A DNA stretch of 64,000 nucleotides from Zopfochytrium polystomum (GCA_025765615.1 JAIVFJ010000302.1:1-64000); one strand, 5' to 3'; numbered from the stretch's first letter, positions 10,974 through 23,369 are shown. Notes: generated by a model from the letters alone, not told the origin. Numbers and translations: made by a program.

Positions 10974-13121
10974 TCAGATAAAGATAGATTTTGGACGACC
11001 CACAACCCTGAGAAGAACGTAACCGACCGCCACCCACCCCACCGCGAGAGCCAGGATCGCCCCAATGTTGGCCCACTTGGAAATGTCGTCAAGTCCAAAA
11101 AATGTCAGGACCTGGTCCCCAGACGAGTAGCACGCGGCGGATGACCCACAGTCAATGGGAAGGCCCTCGAACTCGTTGATCATGTTGGCGCGGTAAGCAA
11201 CTAATGGAGGGGGATTGCGTCAGACCGGAAATTGAAAATCAGAGATAAAGAAGGCAGTGCAACGCTCACAGTTGATGGGAGAGATCCACTGGATGACTTT
11301 GAACGGGTACTTGATGTCCGAAGTGCTGACGACGCCGCCACCAAAGATCATAAATGTCAGCGCAACCAACGGCGCAATGACCTGCGACACCTGCAGGCTC
11401 GGCACGAGGACCGCAACCACGATTCCGTACGCCAGCGCAGCCATGGCGATCGCCCACTGCACCAGCATCCACACGAAAAAGTGGCCCACGCCGTCGTCGG
11501 TCCTCAGCCCCAGCATAAAGTACAGCGGCGCCGAGCTCAGCAGCGTCCACACGGTCGAATTCGCGACCTCGGCGGCGAGGCGGGACACAAAGAACGCCGA
11601 GGTCCTGTACGCGCCTGCGAAGCGCTCGCGACGGAGAATGGCGCGTTCGGTGGGGAAGAGATTGACGATGGGCAGCAGGTTCATGAGCACGACGTTGATG
11701 GGCCAGAAGAAGAGGATGCCCGCGCGGTTGTTGATGCCGCGCTGGTCGCGCGCGAGGCGGAAGTAGCTGAAGCCAATGAGCACCACGAGCGCGACGGTGC
11801 GCACCAGGGCCGCGATGAGCGTTGCGCGGTCGCGGAGCAGCTGAAGGAACGCGCGCTCGGTCAGCGTCGACGCTTCGTGGGACCAGCCGTTGGGCCAGCG
11901 GTGGGATTCGGTGGGAATCGGCGCCGACGATTGGGGCACAGGCGGCGTGGAATCGGGCACTGTTAGGGCTCTGCTGAATGCCTGCTCCAGACTGCGCACA
12001 CGCTGCCTGTCGGCTTCGATACCCGCCTCGTCCTTGGCCGTGTCGATGGTGAGAAGGTCCATGAAAAAGTCTGCCGGATTCTGATGAGGTTTTGGCTCGT
12101 ACCCAAGCTGTTCAAAGTGCTCCAGGGCACCATCGGGAGGGCCAAAGTACACTGTCGACCCGGCCGAAAGAAGGAGAATCTTGTCGAAAAGAGAGATGAG
12201 CTCCCAGGACGGTTGGTGCAGGGTCGCGACAGACATTCTTCCAGTGGCCACGACCGCGCCTTTGATGATCTCCATGAGGTAAAGAGACGTGTTGGAGTCA
12301 AGGCCTACATAATTTCCACAGATTGGTCTTAGAACAAAGTCATAGAGGTGGGGTAAACTGAAGCAAACTCACCAGAGGTGGGCTCGTCCAGGAACAGAAT
12401 CGGAGGCATCGTCACAAACTCCTGCGCGATTGCTGTGCGCTTCCGCTCTCCGCCTGAAATGCCGCGCGTCACTGCGTCGCCGATGCGGGTGTTGGCCGCG
12501 GACGACAGGCGGAGGCTTTTCAAGACGTCTTCAGCTCGAGCTCGGACATCTGCGGCGGAGTTCTCGGATGCAGGCAACCGAAGGCGAGCAGCATATTCGA
12601 TGGTCTCGCGGACGGTGAGGTCGGGATACAGCACGTCATCTTGTTCGACGAACGCTGCTTGTCTCCGCCAGAGTTGAGGGTTTCGCGTTTCACCATCCAT
12701 GAGTATTTGGCCGTTCAGTTTTCCTGAGGACAGTCTTCCAGAAAGGGCTTTCCACGGGGCATTTGTTGAAGAGTATTTGGAAAGGACGTATGAGAATCCG
12801 TCGTCTCGGGACAGTCAGCCAGCTTCACTTACCATTCAAGAGAGTTGTCTTGCCAGCTCCAGAACTCCCCATGATGGCGACCATTTCACCGGATGCGACA
12901 GAGCCCGAGACGTTTTGCAAAATTTTACGGCCACCGCTGACCTCGTAGGAAAGTCTGTTCCATTCGAATTTGCGTGTGCCGGACTTGAAGCTTGCAGTTC
13001 CGGCCGCCTCAAGGTCGTATGGCACGACGTAGCTGTTGGCGTCGGCTGTTGCGCTGGCCTTGGTGGTTATGGAAGCAGCGGCGCTGGTAGAGAGGCTGGT
13101 ATCCTTTTGAGTGAAAGCCAT
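10974..13121 (-). CDS. ABCG (WHITE-type) half-transporter
   Basis: Four exons: 13121-12833, 12723-12373, 12304-11270 and 11200-10974. The introns are 109, 68 and 69 bp, all phase 1; the total is 1902 nt, 633 residues. Order is ATPase then membrane domain, the ABCG hallmark: Walker A GSSGAGKT (85-92), signature ISGGE (185-189), Walker B ILFLDEP (205-211), then LHQPS of the H-loop region, followed by about six membrane helices and the late PINFAYRANMINEFEG segment. Half-size proteins of this class dimerise and export lipids, sterols or drugs across the plasma membrane. Exon joins restore the expected sequence across each boundary (for example EPTSGLDSNTS). The 1-631 fragment is a paralogue on the other strand. 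Confidence 0.93.
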
Positions 13122-14580
13122 TCTGAGGAGTTGTGAGGGGTTTTGAGTTCAGTTGGCTATGCAAGGGCAAAGAAGCTGTTGCTGTTGCTGTTGCTGCTTT
13201 GCGGAAATGGTTGCGGAATGTTTCTCGCCACCCCCCTTTTTGTACTCTAGGCGGTGTTTCATATTCTCGTGCCATTGGAGCGGAGGCTTTCTAATGCAGG
13301 GAGTTGGGGCGGCGGGTTAATTGACGCTTCGTTCCGTGGTGCGATCGCTGGTTGAATTGGGTGTGTTTTGTTGTGGGAGGCGGCAGCGGCTCATTGGTTT
13401 TTCCCCACTGCCGCCAACGCGGAAAATTTTGTGACATCTGCACCAAGATTCGCGCAGTCAAAACAGACAGGCCCGTCAGGCGACGGCCTCCTGACATGCA
13501 GTTTCCCTCCCCCATTTCCCTCCTGACTCGTTACACCCACTTACTCCGCTGTCAGATTGACACTTTCCGCAAGGCCTTGGCCTTAAGTATTCTCCCCCTT
13601 TTGTTGCTGTTGCTGTTTTCTTGTTGTTGTTTCGTCGTTTCCCTGTAGTGATAGCGGCTGGGGTGGCCTCTGTTCGGCAACGTGCTTGGTTCTGTCAAGG
13701 TCCTTGGCTTTCTGCCATATGTGCGTGGCATTTCACTATTCCCGTCACGCAGCCTCCGGCTGAGTGAATAATTAGAAAAAAATAAAATAAAAACAGCAGT
13801 TTCCCTCCAGTGTTGCTGATCACCTGTCGGAGGCGGTCTCCCTGGTCTGGCCCAGTAGTCATAGTGTCCTTCTTTTCGGCGGGGAAGGTTTTTCGATCGC
13901 AGAACGCGAAGCTTGCTAGTACACCATTACATCGCTGGTGCGCAGAATCTAGGACGGGCACTCGATCACCCACCTAGCACCACCACTGCAGAACGCCGAG
14001 ACGTGCCGGGGGCCGTTGGCACTGGCTCCGTCCACAGCGTGTTGGATGGCTTTCAAGCGAGCGACGCCAAGTCGACGGTCGGCGACCCTGCCGAGCGGGG
14101 CGCGGAGGATGGTCGCTGCATGCGGTTTTCGGTACGACGGAATCGAGCATGGTGGGAGTTTTCCTCATAGCGCTGGTCGTGAGCGTCAATCATCGCGGTT
14201 GGGGAAGTCTGGATCGAAGGAAGTCGCTGCGCGCAGGGTCGCTACTGACGATTGAGGGAAAGTATACGATCGGCGCGAGGCAGGAGTCGCCGCCGAGAGG
14301 GGGAGGTATGTATTCGTATCATTGAGCACGAGCGCGTTTGGCAGCACTACCCTTCCGCCTTGCTACGCTGCTTTTAATTATGAACGGACAAACTGTCGTA
14401 CATAGTTTGGATGGCACCAACCCACCTCATCGTGTGTGTCTTTGGGTTGACGAGACAGCACGGGCGCAAAGACAGATCGGCAGGCAGACGGACCGGCAGA
14501 CAGGCAGACAAAGGAAAGGAGAAACAAGAGAAGCGAAAAGAAAAAAAAAATAAAAAAAGAAAAAAAAAAAGAAAAGGCAA
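13122..14580. other. Intergenic
   Basis: Contains TTGTTGTT-type stretches (13600-13630) and, just before the next start codon, a CAGA-type tetranucleotide tract (14478-14515) and an A-rich purine run (14530-14580). No coding frame is convincing; 13913-14170 (plus) is the longest and shows no recognisable pattern. Confidence 0.5.
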
Positions 14581-15284
14581 ATGAAGCCACTGCGACAAGG
14601 ACAAGGACAGGGTGGTGCCGGTGGACTCCGCCGCCAGCGGCAGCCTGCCGTTGCCCAACCCCCCATCGCCTTCATCGTCATCATCAGCATCATCGTCGTC
14701 TCCGCCACCGCCCTCCTCCTGCTCACCCCGCAGGCCCTCCTCGCATCCCCCACGCACAGCGGCGACAGCGACGACAACATCGCTGCCAAGGTGAGGTCCC
14801 GATCCCAGATTCCTAGATCTCTTTGTTTGCACTGCCACCCTGACAGCCACCCACCCAACCCCTTCCTCACTGCTCCCCCTCCCAGCCACAACACACCCAC
14901 CAACACCACCAACATCACCACCAGCACGACCGCCGCTCCCACATCCCGTCTCCATATCGCGCCCGCGCACCCGCCCACCTCGTCGACTTTGACGCCTCCT
15001 CGTCGTCGTCGGCCCGCGACCCAGACGCCCTCCTCGCGGGAATGGACGCCAGCGACCTCGCCGCGCTGCTGGAGTCGACGGGTTGGGTGCGCGAGGCCGA
15101 CGAGGTCGACGAATCGGCGGCTTTGGCTGCGGCTGTGGCCGACGACGACGATGCCGTGGACGGCGCGGACGCGGCAGCGATGGTCGACGTGGTCAGTTTG
15201 GACGAGTATGCGCACGAGGAGGATGGGGCGGACGCGGACGATGCGCTGCATGCGAGCTTTTTTGCGGCGGCGCACGCAGAGTGA
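14581..15284 (+). CDS. Single-pass membrane protein with acidic tail (unrecognised)
   Basis: Two exons, 14581-14790 and 14886-15284, separated by a 95-bp phase-0 intron (AAG|GTGAGG ... CCCAG). The product is 202 residues. A basic N-terminus (MKPLRQGQGQ...) precedes one strong membrane helix (PIAFIVIISIIVVSATALLLL, about residues 28-48), suggesting type II orientation. Then come a His/Gln-rich patch at the start of exon 2 and an Asp/Glu/Ala-rich C-terminus (for example AVADDDDAVDGAD). No domain was recognised. The exons were accepted because phase, composition and splice signals agree and the acidic frame spans 133 codons to its stop. Confidence 0.55.
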
Positions 15285-15750
15285 TTGGGTTTTTGGCGTA
15301 TATGTATTGTGTTTGCCATCCCCGTTTGTGTATTCAAGTTGTTGCTGCACGACGTTCTCCCCGCCTGTCCATCATTCATGAATGTAGCCCGAATATGTGA
15401 GAAAACATGTGGAATCTGTGATCCGTCCCCACGCGTTCAATTCAAACGCAAATTGCAGAGGCAAGCCAGCGACAGCTGAAAGTGCGCAGCCGAGAAAGAT
15501 GAATGTTTACTCACGACACTTTTTTGCTTCGTCTTCGCTCTGCCGAAGTTTTAAAGTCGCGCAAAATGCGCGGGGGCTCGTTAATGAGGACGTGAACCAA
15601 AACCGTGCCCTGCAGCAACCCCCTCGCCACGCGCAATCCCGAGGACTTTGGTTCCGCGGCCAAGAAGCACGCGTCGTTCTGATCAAGAGTCCGCGCAGCA
15701 GCGCAATGAGCGCCGTGCACGTGCGCTTGCGCTCCTGTTGCGGGTCACGA
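15285..15750. other. Intergenic or 3' remnant of the following minus-strand frame
   Basis: Short minus-strand frames between 15511 and 15720 look partly coding (VARGLLQGTVLVHVLINEPP) but do not join the 15751-16240 frame cleanly. Confidence 0.3.
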
Positions 15751-16240
15751 TCAATGTTGCCGAGACGGGCCATATGATGCCTCGGTTGACGGTGTCGTAA
15801 GCGCCTTGTTGTCCGGGTCCGCCTGAAGATACCTCCATTTCGATGCATAAATACCTGGCGGTGTCCAGATTTGAATTTGAATAACAGGTCGTTTGTCCCA
15901 ATAGCATTGCTGTCCGCCATCGTGGATTTTTTTCAGCACGCTTTGTAACATGTCCTCCACCTCTTCTGGCTGGGTGGCGAAAACGATATCACGTACTCGC
16001 ATGAACCCCTTCGGATTGGACAGGACGTTCAGGATCAGTTGAATTGCATCGCTTGCGTTTTTTTTTTTTTGCGCTGTCAATCGCGACAATCGTCCAGGAG
16101 CGATTGCGTAAAACGTCTTCACACGCTGATAGACCATCATCGTCTGACGGAGGATCTTGGTTCGGCATCCACCACATAGTTCGGGTCGCGTTTGCATTCA
16201 GCTCCGAAATTCTTTGCGTTCTAGGTCGTCTCTGTTCCAC
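15751..16240 (-). pseudogene. Possible coding region broken in a 13-A run (unrecognised)
   Basis: Two minus-strand frames continue each other across a run of 13 A (plus-strand T, 16058-16070). The upstream frame (16240 to about 16070) contains GLSACEDVLRNRSWTIVAID. The downstream frame (about 16058 to stop 15751) contains ASDAIQLILNVLSNPKGFMR, then RDIVFATQPEEVEDMLQSVL and IQIWTPPGIYASKWRYLQ, which looks genuinely coding. A one- or two-base error or mutation in the homopolymer would explain the break. No family was recognised. It could be a functional gene with a sequencing error, a pseudogene, or a gene with more introns. Confidence 0.35.
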
Positions 16241-16947
16241 TCAATCGCGCCCCGACTCGTCTTTCAAGTGATACGACCTGATATGCTGATGCAGATTATT
16301 TCTTTTTTTTTGTTATAAATTACAGTAAGTTTGGCTTGGAAGGGTCTCCGGGATACTCGCGTGTTGCCACGTGTATAATGAACTGAACACGCAGAACGGG
16401 CGGATCTCCGGTCTAACTGGAACGGGCTTTGGCATGAATTAGTTTGGCTACGAGAAGGTCTCCGGGATGCTCACTTCAATCGAATCGGCCAAGTCGATGA
16501 TGCATTGGAATGGGCGGGCTTTCCATGAGACTCTGGAAGGAGTATGGGGCACTGGGCCGTCCCTGGTGCGAGCTACGCGGCTAGTTCTTCGCTGGCACAT
16601 TGGAGAGACAGCGTGACTCACACACCTCATGCGAGTCTTTTCCACAACATTGGGTATCCGAAAAAGCGTTTCAAGAATCACTTTAAAGCGGTGGGAGACA
16701 TACGCAAGCACCCGCAACCCATTTGTTTCACCCTCTTTCCTCGCCCGAACTCGCAGGCTCGTCAGTGTCATTGGATCGTTTATATTGTATTCACAACTCA
16801 ACGAACACGCTGTGGGGCTGGAGAAATGAAAGAGCAGGAAAAAGCATGGAGAGCCAACACCGACCAACCACGCATGCCGGAAAAAGGAAACAAGAAAAGG
16901 GGAGAGACAGTTGGGAAAAAGCGCGATCTGCAGGCGAGGGTCATTCT
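16241..16947. other. Intergenic
   Basis: No supported gene. A direct echo occurs: GAAGGTCTCCGGGAT at about 16457 and GAAGGGTCTCCGGGAT at about 16338, a small local repeat of unknown meaning. Confidence 0.45.
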
Positions 16948-18326
16948 CTACCAGAAAAAGCTGACCACCCTTTCCCACAGCGATTGCGGCGCTCGGACCG
17001 CTGCGGCCTTTGCAGAGTCCTTCTTCATGTCGTCCGTGGGTGGGCTGAATATCCCGGCGCCCTTGTCGATCAGAAAAGTAAAGTGGAATGGGTACGGGCC
17101 TGCATTGGCACCCGTATCTTCGAAAGCGTCGTTGCAGAATTGAACAGCCCTGCAACGTTTTCGGTTCGGATGGGAGTAAGTCAGCCCAGAAATATTCAAC
17201 AAACGGCAAAAAGCAAAAATTCAGCACAGAAAGAGATAGATAACAACACGAAAGCGTCACTCAACTGCTGAAACTCTGTTCGGCAGGCGTTGGCGTTGGG
17301 GAGCCCGCCGCAGAAGCCGACAGCCTTGACTTTCCCCAGCGGGTCGGTGGTGGTGTCCAGCTTCTTCTCGATGGCGGCGCAGTCGGACTTGGAGTGTGCG
17401 ACGCTGTCGACTTTGCGGTACGTCTTTGAGAACGCAGGCTTCCACTCGATGCTCGCCTCGCGTGGCACCTTCTTTGACGCCCCGCCGGCCGACCCCTTTT
17501 TCTTTGCACCGCCGCCCGCCTCTTCAATGGCGTCAGCCGAGTGCGCGGCGGCCTCCATCCGTGCGCTGTCGGCCTTGAAGCTGTCGAGCGGGTGGGTGTG
17601 GTCTGCGCTGAGCTTCTTGTCCTGCTTCTTCTGGTCCTCCTCGTCCTCGAGCTCCTTGGCCTCGCTGGGCGGCAGGTGGTTCTTGTAGTGGACGTGCGTC
17701 TCCTCGGCCGTCGCCTCGCAGTCGGTCTTGCAAGGCTCGCTCGATGCGTCAAAGGTGAATTTGAAGGTGTACGACTTGGCGCCGCCCTTGATTGCGAGCG
17801 CGCAACGCCTTGCTTCCCTACATTCGTTGAAAGTAAGGGGAGGCGATGGGGTCAGCAAACACAAGCAATCCCACAACCAAGAAATTCCCCCAACTCCCCA
17901 AAAAGATGCCACGCACTTTCTGTATTCGTGGATGCACTCCTCCACCAGGGTCCGGTTGCTCTTGACATCGAACGGCGGCAAGCCGTCGCAGAAGCCGTTT
18001 CCGCGCTTCAGGAACGCCTTCCACCGCAGAAACTTGCAGTCCAGCATGTTGGATGCCTCGTAGGACACTGTCGCTCGGTGTAGCCGCGGGATGTAGATCG
18101 GGTGGTACTTGTTCTCGCGGACCACCAGCTCTGCGGGGTTGATGGCTGCGGCGGGACGTGGGGTGATGGTGAAGAGGAGGAGGAGCTGGGAGAGGACGAG
18201 GAGGAGGAGGAGGAGTGGGGAGTAGGGGATGGCGGCTGGGGACGATCGCCGGCTGCGAGTGGCTGAGGAGTGGGTGGAGGCAGATCGCCTCCGACGGCTC
18301 CTGCTGCTAGTGCTGCGGGACATCAT
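16948..18326 (-). CDS. Secreted or membrane-anchored protein with two cysteine-containing repeats (unrecognised)
   Basis: Three exons: 18326-17917, 17817-17266 and 17149-16948. The introns are 99 and 116 bp, both phase 2, and the product is 387 residues. An Arg/Ser-rich N-terminus precedes a hydrophobic stretch (YSPLLLLLLVLSQLLLLF), i.e. a signal peptide or anchor. Two related modules follow. Module 1 has FCDGLPPFDV, a cysteine-bearing helix, then ARRCALAIKG and YTFKFTFD. Module 2 has FCGGLPNANAC, then AVQFCNDAF and YPFHFTFLID. Each module is split by an intron at the equivalent place, which supports both the exon model and an internal duplication. A Lys/Glu-rich linker (LEDEEDQKKQDKK) joins them. 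The first module's frame stays open through its intron, so a single-frame reading is misleading. Function unknown. Confidence 0.65.
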
Positions 18327-20379
18327 TGCGCTATGTCGCTCTTCTTGGTGGCGATCCGGCTCCCAGCTCGGGCGGGGCGGGCGTGCCGGCGAATCCGGGT
18401 GTGTGTGTGTGTGAGGGATATGCGGGAGTAACGGCAGCCGTGGGGTTGTTAGCGACGGGGCGAGGGAGGAAAGGCTGAGGTGGAAGTGCGTCGTGCGGTG
18501 CGCTCGTTTCTTTTTTCTCTTTTCTTTTTTGCTCTGTTTGTTTGTTTGCCTTTCCTAGCTGTGGCGGGCGGAGCCACCCCACCACAGCCGGCCTGTGTCT
18601 GTGAAAGGTCTGCCTGTCTGTCTGCCTGCCTGCTCCGTCGGCGTACCTGTTGCGTACCTGTCTGTCTGTCTGTCTTGACAATCTGCTTGCTCGAGTGTCT
18701 TCTTCTGCTTTTCCTTTCAGCAGCCCGTTCGCCCTCTATTATTGTGGTTACTGCTCAAAACCGAACAGAACGCCTTTTTTGGATTTGCACACAAAAATCT
18801 GCACAGTTGAATCTGCACAGTACTTTCTCTTAATAAACACGTGATCCGACTACGACCACTTCAGCCGCGTGAGAAAGAAATGCAAAAGTTATCGGACTCT
18901 CCCTCTCAGTTCAATCGTTTGAAGCGAAAGAAGGTCCCTTCCTCCTGCACGGCGGTAAGCGAAAGCAGAGGCCCGAGTATTTATTTACACTCTCGGCCTT
19001 TTTTGCCTTTGATCCAAGAGTTTGCCGTCAGGAGAGAGGGAACATCAAACAGCCCTCCCGAGAACTTGTTGTCTGTTCCTTCCACGCCGCCACATTCGAC
19101 ACCTGGAATGAACCGCGCAACGTGCACGCGTAAAAAAAACCCCCTCAAACAAAAAAAAAAAAAAGAAGAAGCTTTCGTTAGGACAAAAAAGGGAAATAGA
19201 GCACAGGCGGAAAGTTGCGTAGATGGGGAAGAGCATGTTGGATCAGTGCTTGGTGGGGACATGAGACGGTGGACAAGGCATCCGTTAACCTTCCTTCTCG
19301 ATAAGAAAGAAAGAGCTAGTCTGGTGTCAGCGCCGCATTGGACGCGGACCGCAAGCCCATAGCCGGCAGATGGGTTTCGGGGGTGGAGGAGGAAAAAGGC
19401 GGGGGAAGGGTGGGGGAAGACGCGCTAGTATCCTTTTCTTCGGGTATCGGCAGCCGAGTTCCCGTTGCGTAGGAGTTGGGATTGGCGTAGGAGTTTTGAG
19501 AGCCCAGGCTGAGCGAAGGAACGCGCTGACGATCCAGCCGGCCATTGCTCTTCTTCGCTCCGCAGAGGCGGCCGGTGTTGGCCGGCCCAGCTTTGGTGCG
19601 AGTCCAAGCGGCCTAGAGCCCACGAGCCGTTCCGAGCACAGAAGAGCTGTGTTGATGCAGATACACTCTCTCTCTCACGGCCGAGTCCGAGTGGCTCAGA
19701 TGGAGTTGGGGCTCAAGTAATTGGGGTCAGACGAGCTTGACATGGCACAGTTTTGATTGGGATAAGTAATCCTTCCGGACATCTCTTCTGCCCTCCGGAC
19801 TGAAAAGCAGGGTCCATCGAGTTCCCCTCCCCGACCCCACCCACCGACCGACCCCCAGCAAAAAAAACTCTACAATCACACCGACGACGATTGGCACGCC
19901 CAACAACAACAACGCCCCAACAACAACAAGAAAGGCCGGCGCCTCCGCCAAGAAGCGCGTACAGGCCGATCCGAGTCGCCGCAACGGCTATACCGCCTGG
20001 TTCCGTCGAATCACCACTAACCCCTCAACCCTCTTCAACGGAAGATGCGCGCGCATGTGGGTTAGCCGGTCAACAGTCAATAAGCCCCATCTCAGGAGCA
20101 CGGCGGAACGCGAAAGTGAGGTTGTGGCGGCTCTGGCCATCTGGTCCGCGCAAAGAGAAAGAGAAATAGTACAAACAGTAATACAGCAATCAAGCGTCCG
20201 GTGCTCGCCCTCTTGCGCTGAACAAAGCGCAACCTTCAAAAAAAAAAAAAGAAAAATTAAAAGAAAAACTTGGTCCCAGGTGAAGGTGAGTGGGGGAGAA
20301 ACAAAAAAAAATAAATTAAAACTTGGGGAGCTTTCAGCGCTTTCCTCCACCAACTCCCACCGTCTTCGCACCCCACACT
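18327..20379. other. Intergenic
   Basis: Holds GTGTGTGTGTG at 18400-18412, a CTGT/CTGC tetranucleotide tract (about 18605-18682) and A-runs (for example 19148-19163). A minus-strand hydrophobic stretch near 19860-19950 (AFLVVVGALLLLGVPIVVG) could be an exon of an unresolved gene but has no matching splice partners. Confidence 0.45.
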
Positions 20380-22964
20380 CTACGCCTCTTCCGCATTCGT
20401 CTCTGTCTTGTACTCCTCCTCCTCTTCTCCTTCTTCTTCGATCCCGCTCTTCACAACCGTCCACTGGCCCTCGCCAAGCGCCGCGCCCGACCCATTCGCG
20501 CCCGCCCGATTCGCACTGTTGGCCGCCATCTTGGCCTCGATACGCTCCAGGTGCTTACTGAGCACGTACGCCTCACGGTCTTCCAGCTCGAACGCGCCAC
20601 GGAACGTGAGCAGGCACAGGGTGACGGCGACGAGGACGCCGTAGTAGCTCGTGTTGAAGCTGTTTTTGGAGAGCGGGTACGTGAGGAAGGTTCCGAGGAC
20701 GGTGTAGGCGGCGTAGACCGCCGTCATGCGGTTTGGGATGGGGCAGCCGAGCAACGTGAAGAGAGCCATTAAGAGGTGCTGGAAGGGGTTTCGGTAAAAG
20801 GCTTTGGGTGTTAAGAGGGAATCCCATCCAGCACTCTTTTCAGCGCCCTGATTACCGTGAGAAAAATATCCGAAGTTAAATCCGGCTGGTGGAATGACAC
20901 GAACCGAGCAAAGAATCTGTGTTGAACGGGTAATGATTGTAACATCAGAGTGGACGTCGACTTCATTTCGAGTATAAGAAAAGGCTTACATATGAGCTGT
21001 TATCACCAGCATATACGTGATGAGAGTGAACAATCGCAATCGCCTCGAGTCATTGATCAAGAACGGAGTCCATGAGAGAACAAAGATGACGGTCGAGAGG
21101 CCAAGGTAAATCGTGAGCCGCAAGATGAGGATGTAGTTTCCTATCGGCGTGTTCGCGCAAAGGCTTGGTGAAGTGACCGGTGCGAGCGACTCATTGCAGT
21201 ACCTTTGCGTCGCGTGAGTGTGAGTATGTGCTTGTGCGAAATCCATCCAACAAGTAGCAGAAACAGAAGAAGAAAGCCAAAGAGTTCCTCCTCACAGATT
21301 CCTGTCTCCAGTCGCGCCGAAGACGGCCGCAACAGCGTTAAATACGGCATCGATGCGCACCGTCCGTAGCAGCGCCTTCTTCTGACTCTCCAAAAACTCA
21401 TGCTCGTGCGCCGCGTCCGCGAACCGCGGCAGCCACAAACACACCCGCATCCACGCCGCGCGCGGCACCGCCGCCACCGCCCGCCACAACCGTCCCACAG
21501 CCTCCATCGACCGCCCGCGGCGCTGCACCCCATCCACCATCTCGGGCCCCACAGCGCCGCGGCCACCGTCGCGGACCCCGACGAGTCGAAACTCGCCGAC
21601 GGTGACGCCGACCGCGAGCCGCTGCGCGCCGTCGTGCATGACGCTACAGCCGCGGATCTCGGCGATCTCGGCGCGGACGACGACGAGGAAGTTGTAGCGG
21701 CGGGAAAAGTCTCGGGTGCGGTTGTGCAGGAGGGACTGGAGGATGCTGGCGGCGTAGGTGTAGCCGAGGGTGAGGAAGAAGATGGGGCTGGTGGAGGGGA
21801 ACATCATGAGGTCGACGACGATGACCGAGGTCCAAATTACGATGCCGCCGAGGGTCGAGATGAGGAGGCTGGCGCGTTGGAAGGGGGAGGGGGTTTGTGC
21901 CGGGCATTGAGAACACCGTCAAACCAAACCGGATTCCATACGTTAAAATTGAGACAATTCTGGGCTCACTTGGAGTGCGCCAGTTCGCAAACCGCAGCAA
22001 TGAATGGTACAGCGATGAAGATGAAGCCCGGTTGAAAGGTGATTGTATCCTTTTTCTCGACTCTCCCACTACATTAGAAACGTTGGATGTTGGCGAGCGA
22101 TCTTTCACTCTCGACAGAAGCAGTGCACTTACAGGTAGGTCAGTACATTGTTCGTCACAGGAAAAGCGACGATCAAGGTGAGAACGCAGATGTATCGAAG
22201 ATTTCGCAGCACAAGGCCCTTTCGGAACAGAAACAGAGCCGGGGGACCGCCCATCAATAAAAGGCCAACAACCTAACCAGAGACGCTCAGTGCTGGCCAC
22301 CACACGCAGCCCCCCGACCGAGGCGAACGCAAACAGCAGAACGGTGAAAAAAAAAAAAAAAAAAAAAAAAAAAAACACCTGAAGAAGGAACCCACCATCG
22401 CCGGAATCGCCCCCATCCGCACCCACGTAGCCTTTGCGTTCTGATAAAAATCACAATCCAATAGACCAAATACAAAGCTCCGACGACCTCCAGCACCATG
22501 CTCGGGCCGACCCACCGCGCGGCCAAGTACGCCTGGTACTTTTGCTCGAGCGAGGCGTCCATGAACCGCCCGAACCACGGCTCCATGTCCTGCAGAATGT
22601 CTTCGAGCGAAATATCGAGGCGCGTCGGCGTCAGCGGGACGATGGTGTTGATCTGGTTCTGGATCGAGACCGGTATGAGCAGCTGCGGGAGCTTCGAGGC
22701 GCTCGCTGTTGGCCGCACCGTTCGCGGGCGCGTGTGCGGTGCTGAGGGAGGCGGTGGAGGTGGTAGATCGTGGAGTGGAGATCCGGGGAGGGTGTCCGGT
22801 GTGACGACATCGGTGGGCAGCGGTATAATGGCGTCGCTTTCTCGGGCTTCGAGGGTGCTGATACTTCTGGCGTCGGCCGTCCAAGCGGGTAGAGTTTGGG
22901 GTGTTGCTGCCGATGCTGCGGTGGTACTGCCATGGAAACCGTCGTCTTGCTGCCACCGCTCCAT
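20380..22964 (-). CDS. Multipass membrane protein, at least six exons (unrecognised)
   Basis: Exon 1 is 22964-22427 (start MERWQQDDGF; proline-rich leader, then a long helix ending IVIFIRTQRL). Later exons with matching phases are 22218-22133 (VLTLIVAFPVTNNVLTYL), 22062-21970 (GFIFIAVPFIAAVCELAHS), 21868-21296 (helices LLISTLGGIVIWTSVIVVD and IFFLTLGYTYAAS, then a basic soluble segment), 21202 to about 20990 (two helices) and a last exon ending at 20380 with an acidic tail. The exon between 22427 and 22218 (VLLFAFASVGGLRVV) abuts a 29-base homopolymer and cannot be framed. The entry into the last exon is also ambiguous; GWDSLLTPKAFYRNPFQHLL belongs to it. No family was recognised; transport or sensing is a guess. 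Confidence 0.55.
22347..22375. repeat. A29 homopolymer at a splice boundary
   Basis: 29 consecutive A on the plus strand (T on the coding strand), directly after a good acceptor (CTTCTTCAG) of the membrane-protein gene. Confidence 0.95.
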
Positions 22965-23369
22965 CCTGCTTCTTCCCCGTCCCCGCCTGTGTAGGGCTTT
23001 GGGTAACTGATCACGTTTTTTTTTTCCCTTCTCCAGCCATTTGTGGTGGAAGTATGGTTTGGTTGACAATTTCCCGGCAATCGTTTCGCTCGCTGGCAAG
23101 CAAGGCGCCCCAGTCTGGCGGAATAGACAACAGCAATAGACATGCTTTCGGCGAGGCAGCTGTGAAAATTTGGGCGGACGGAGCGCAAAAACAATGCGCC
23201 GCTTCTTGTACAGACGGCGAAAAAAGCGTGTGCAAAGGGTGTCCACCGCTCCGAACATCGCGTGATGATACCTTCACGTGAAGACACACAGTGAAAGAAA
23301 GAAAAAAAAAGGGAAAGGACGAAAGAAATAAAGCAGTGTCTGGCCCACACTCCGCCTTCATAAAGAGGA
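22965..23369. other. Intergenic
   Basis: Spacer between the divergent membrane-protein gene and the first BTB copy. No feature beyond short A/T runs. Confidence 0.5.

Noticed and set aside
11232..11966. Long plus-strand frame opposite the ABCG gene
   Set aside because: It is an antisense shadow of the ABCG exon, rich in Arg/His/Asp, with no domain.
18841..19362. 173-residue plus-strand frame
   Set aside because: Lys-rich stretches come from A runs; no domain, no splice support.
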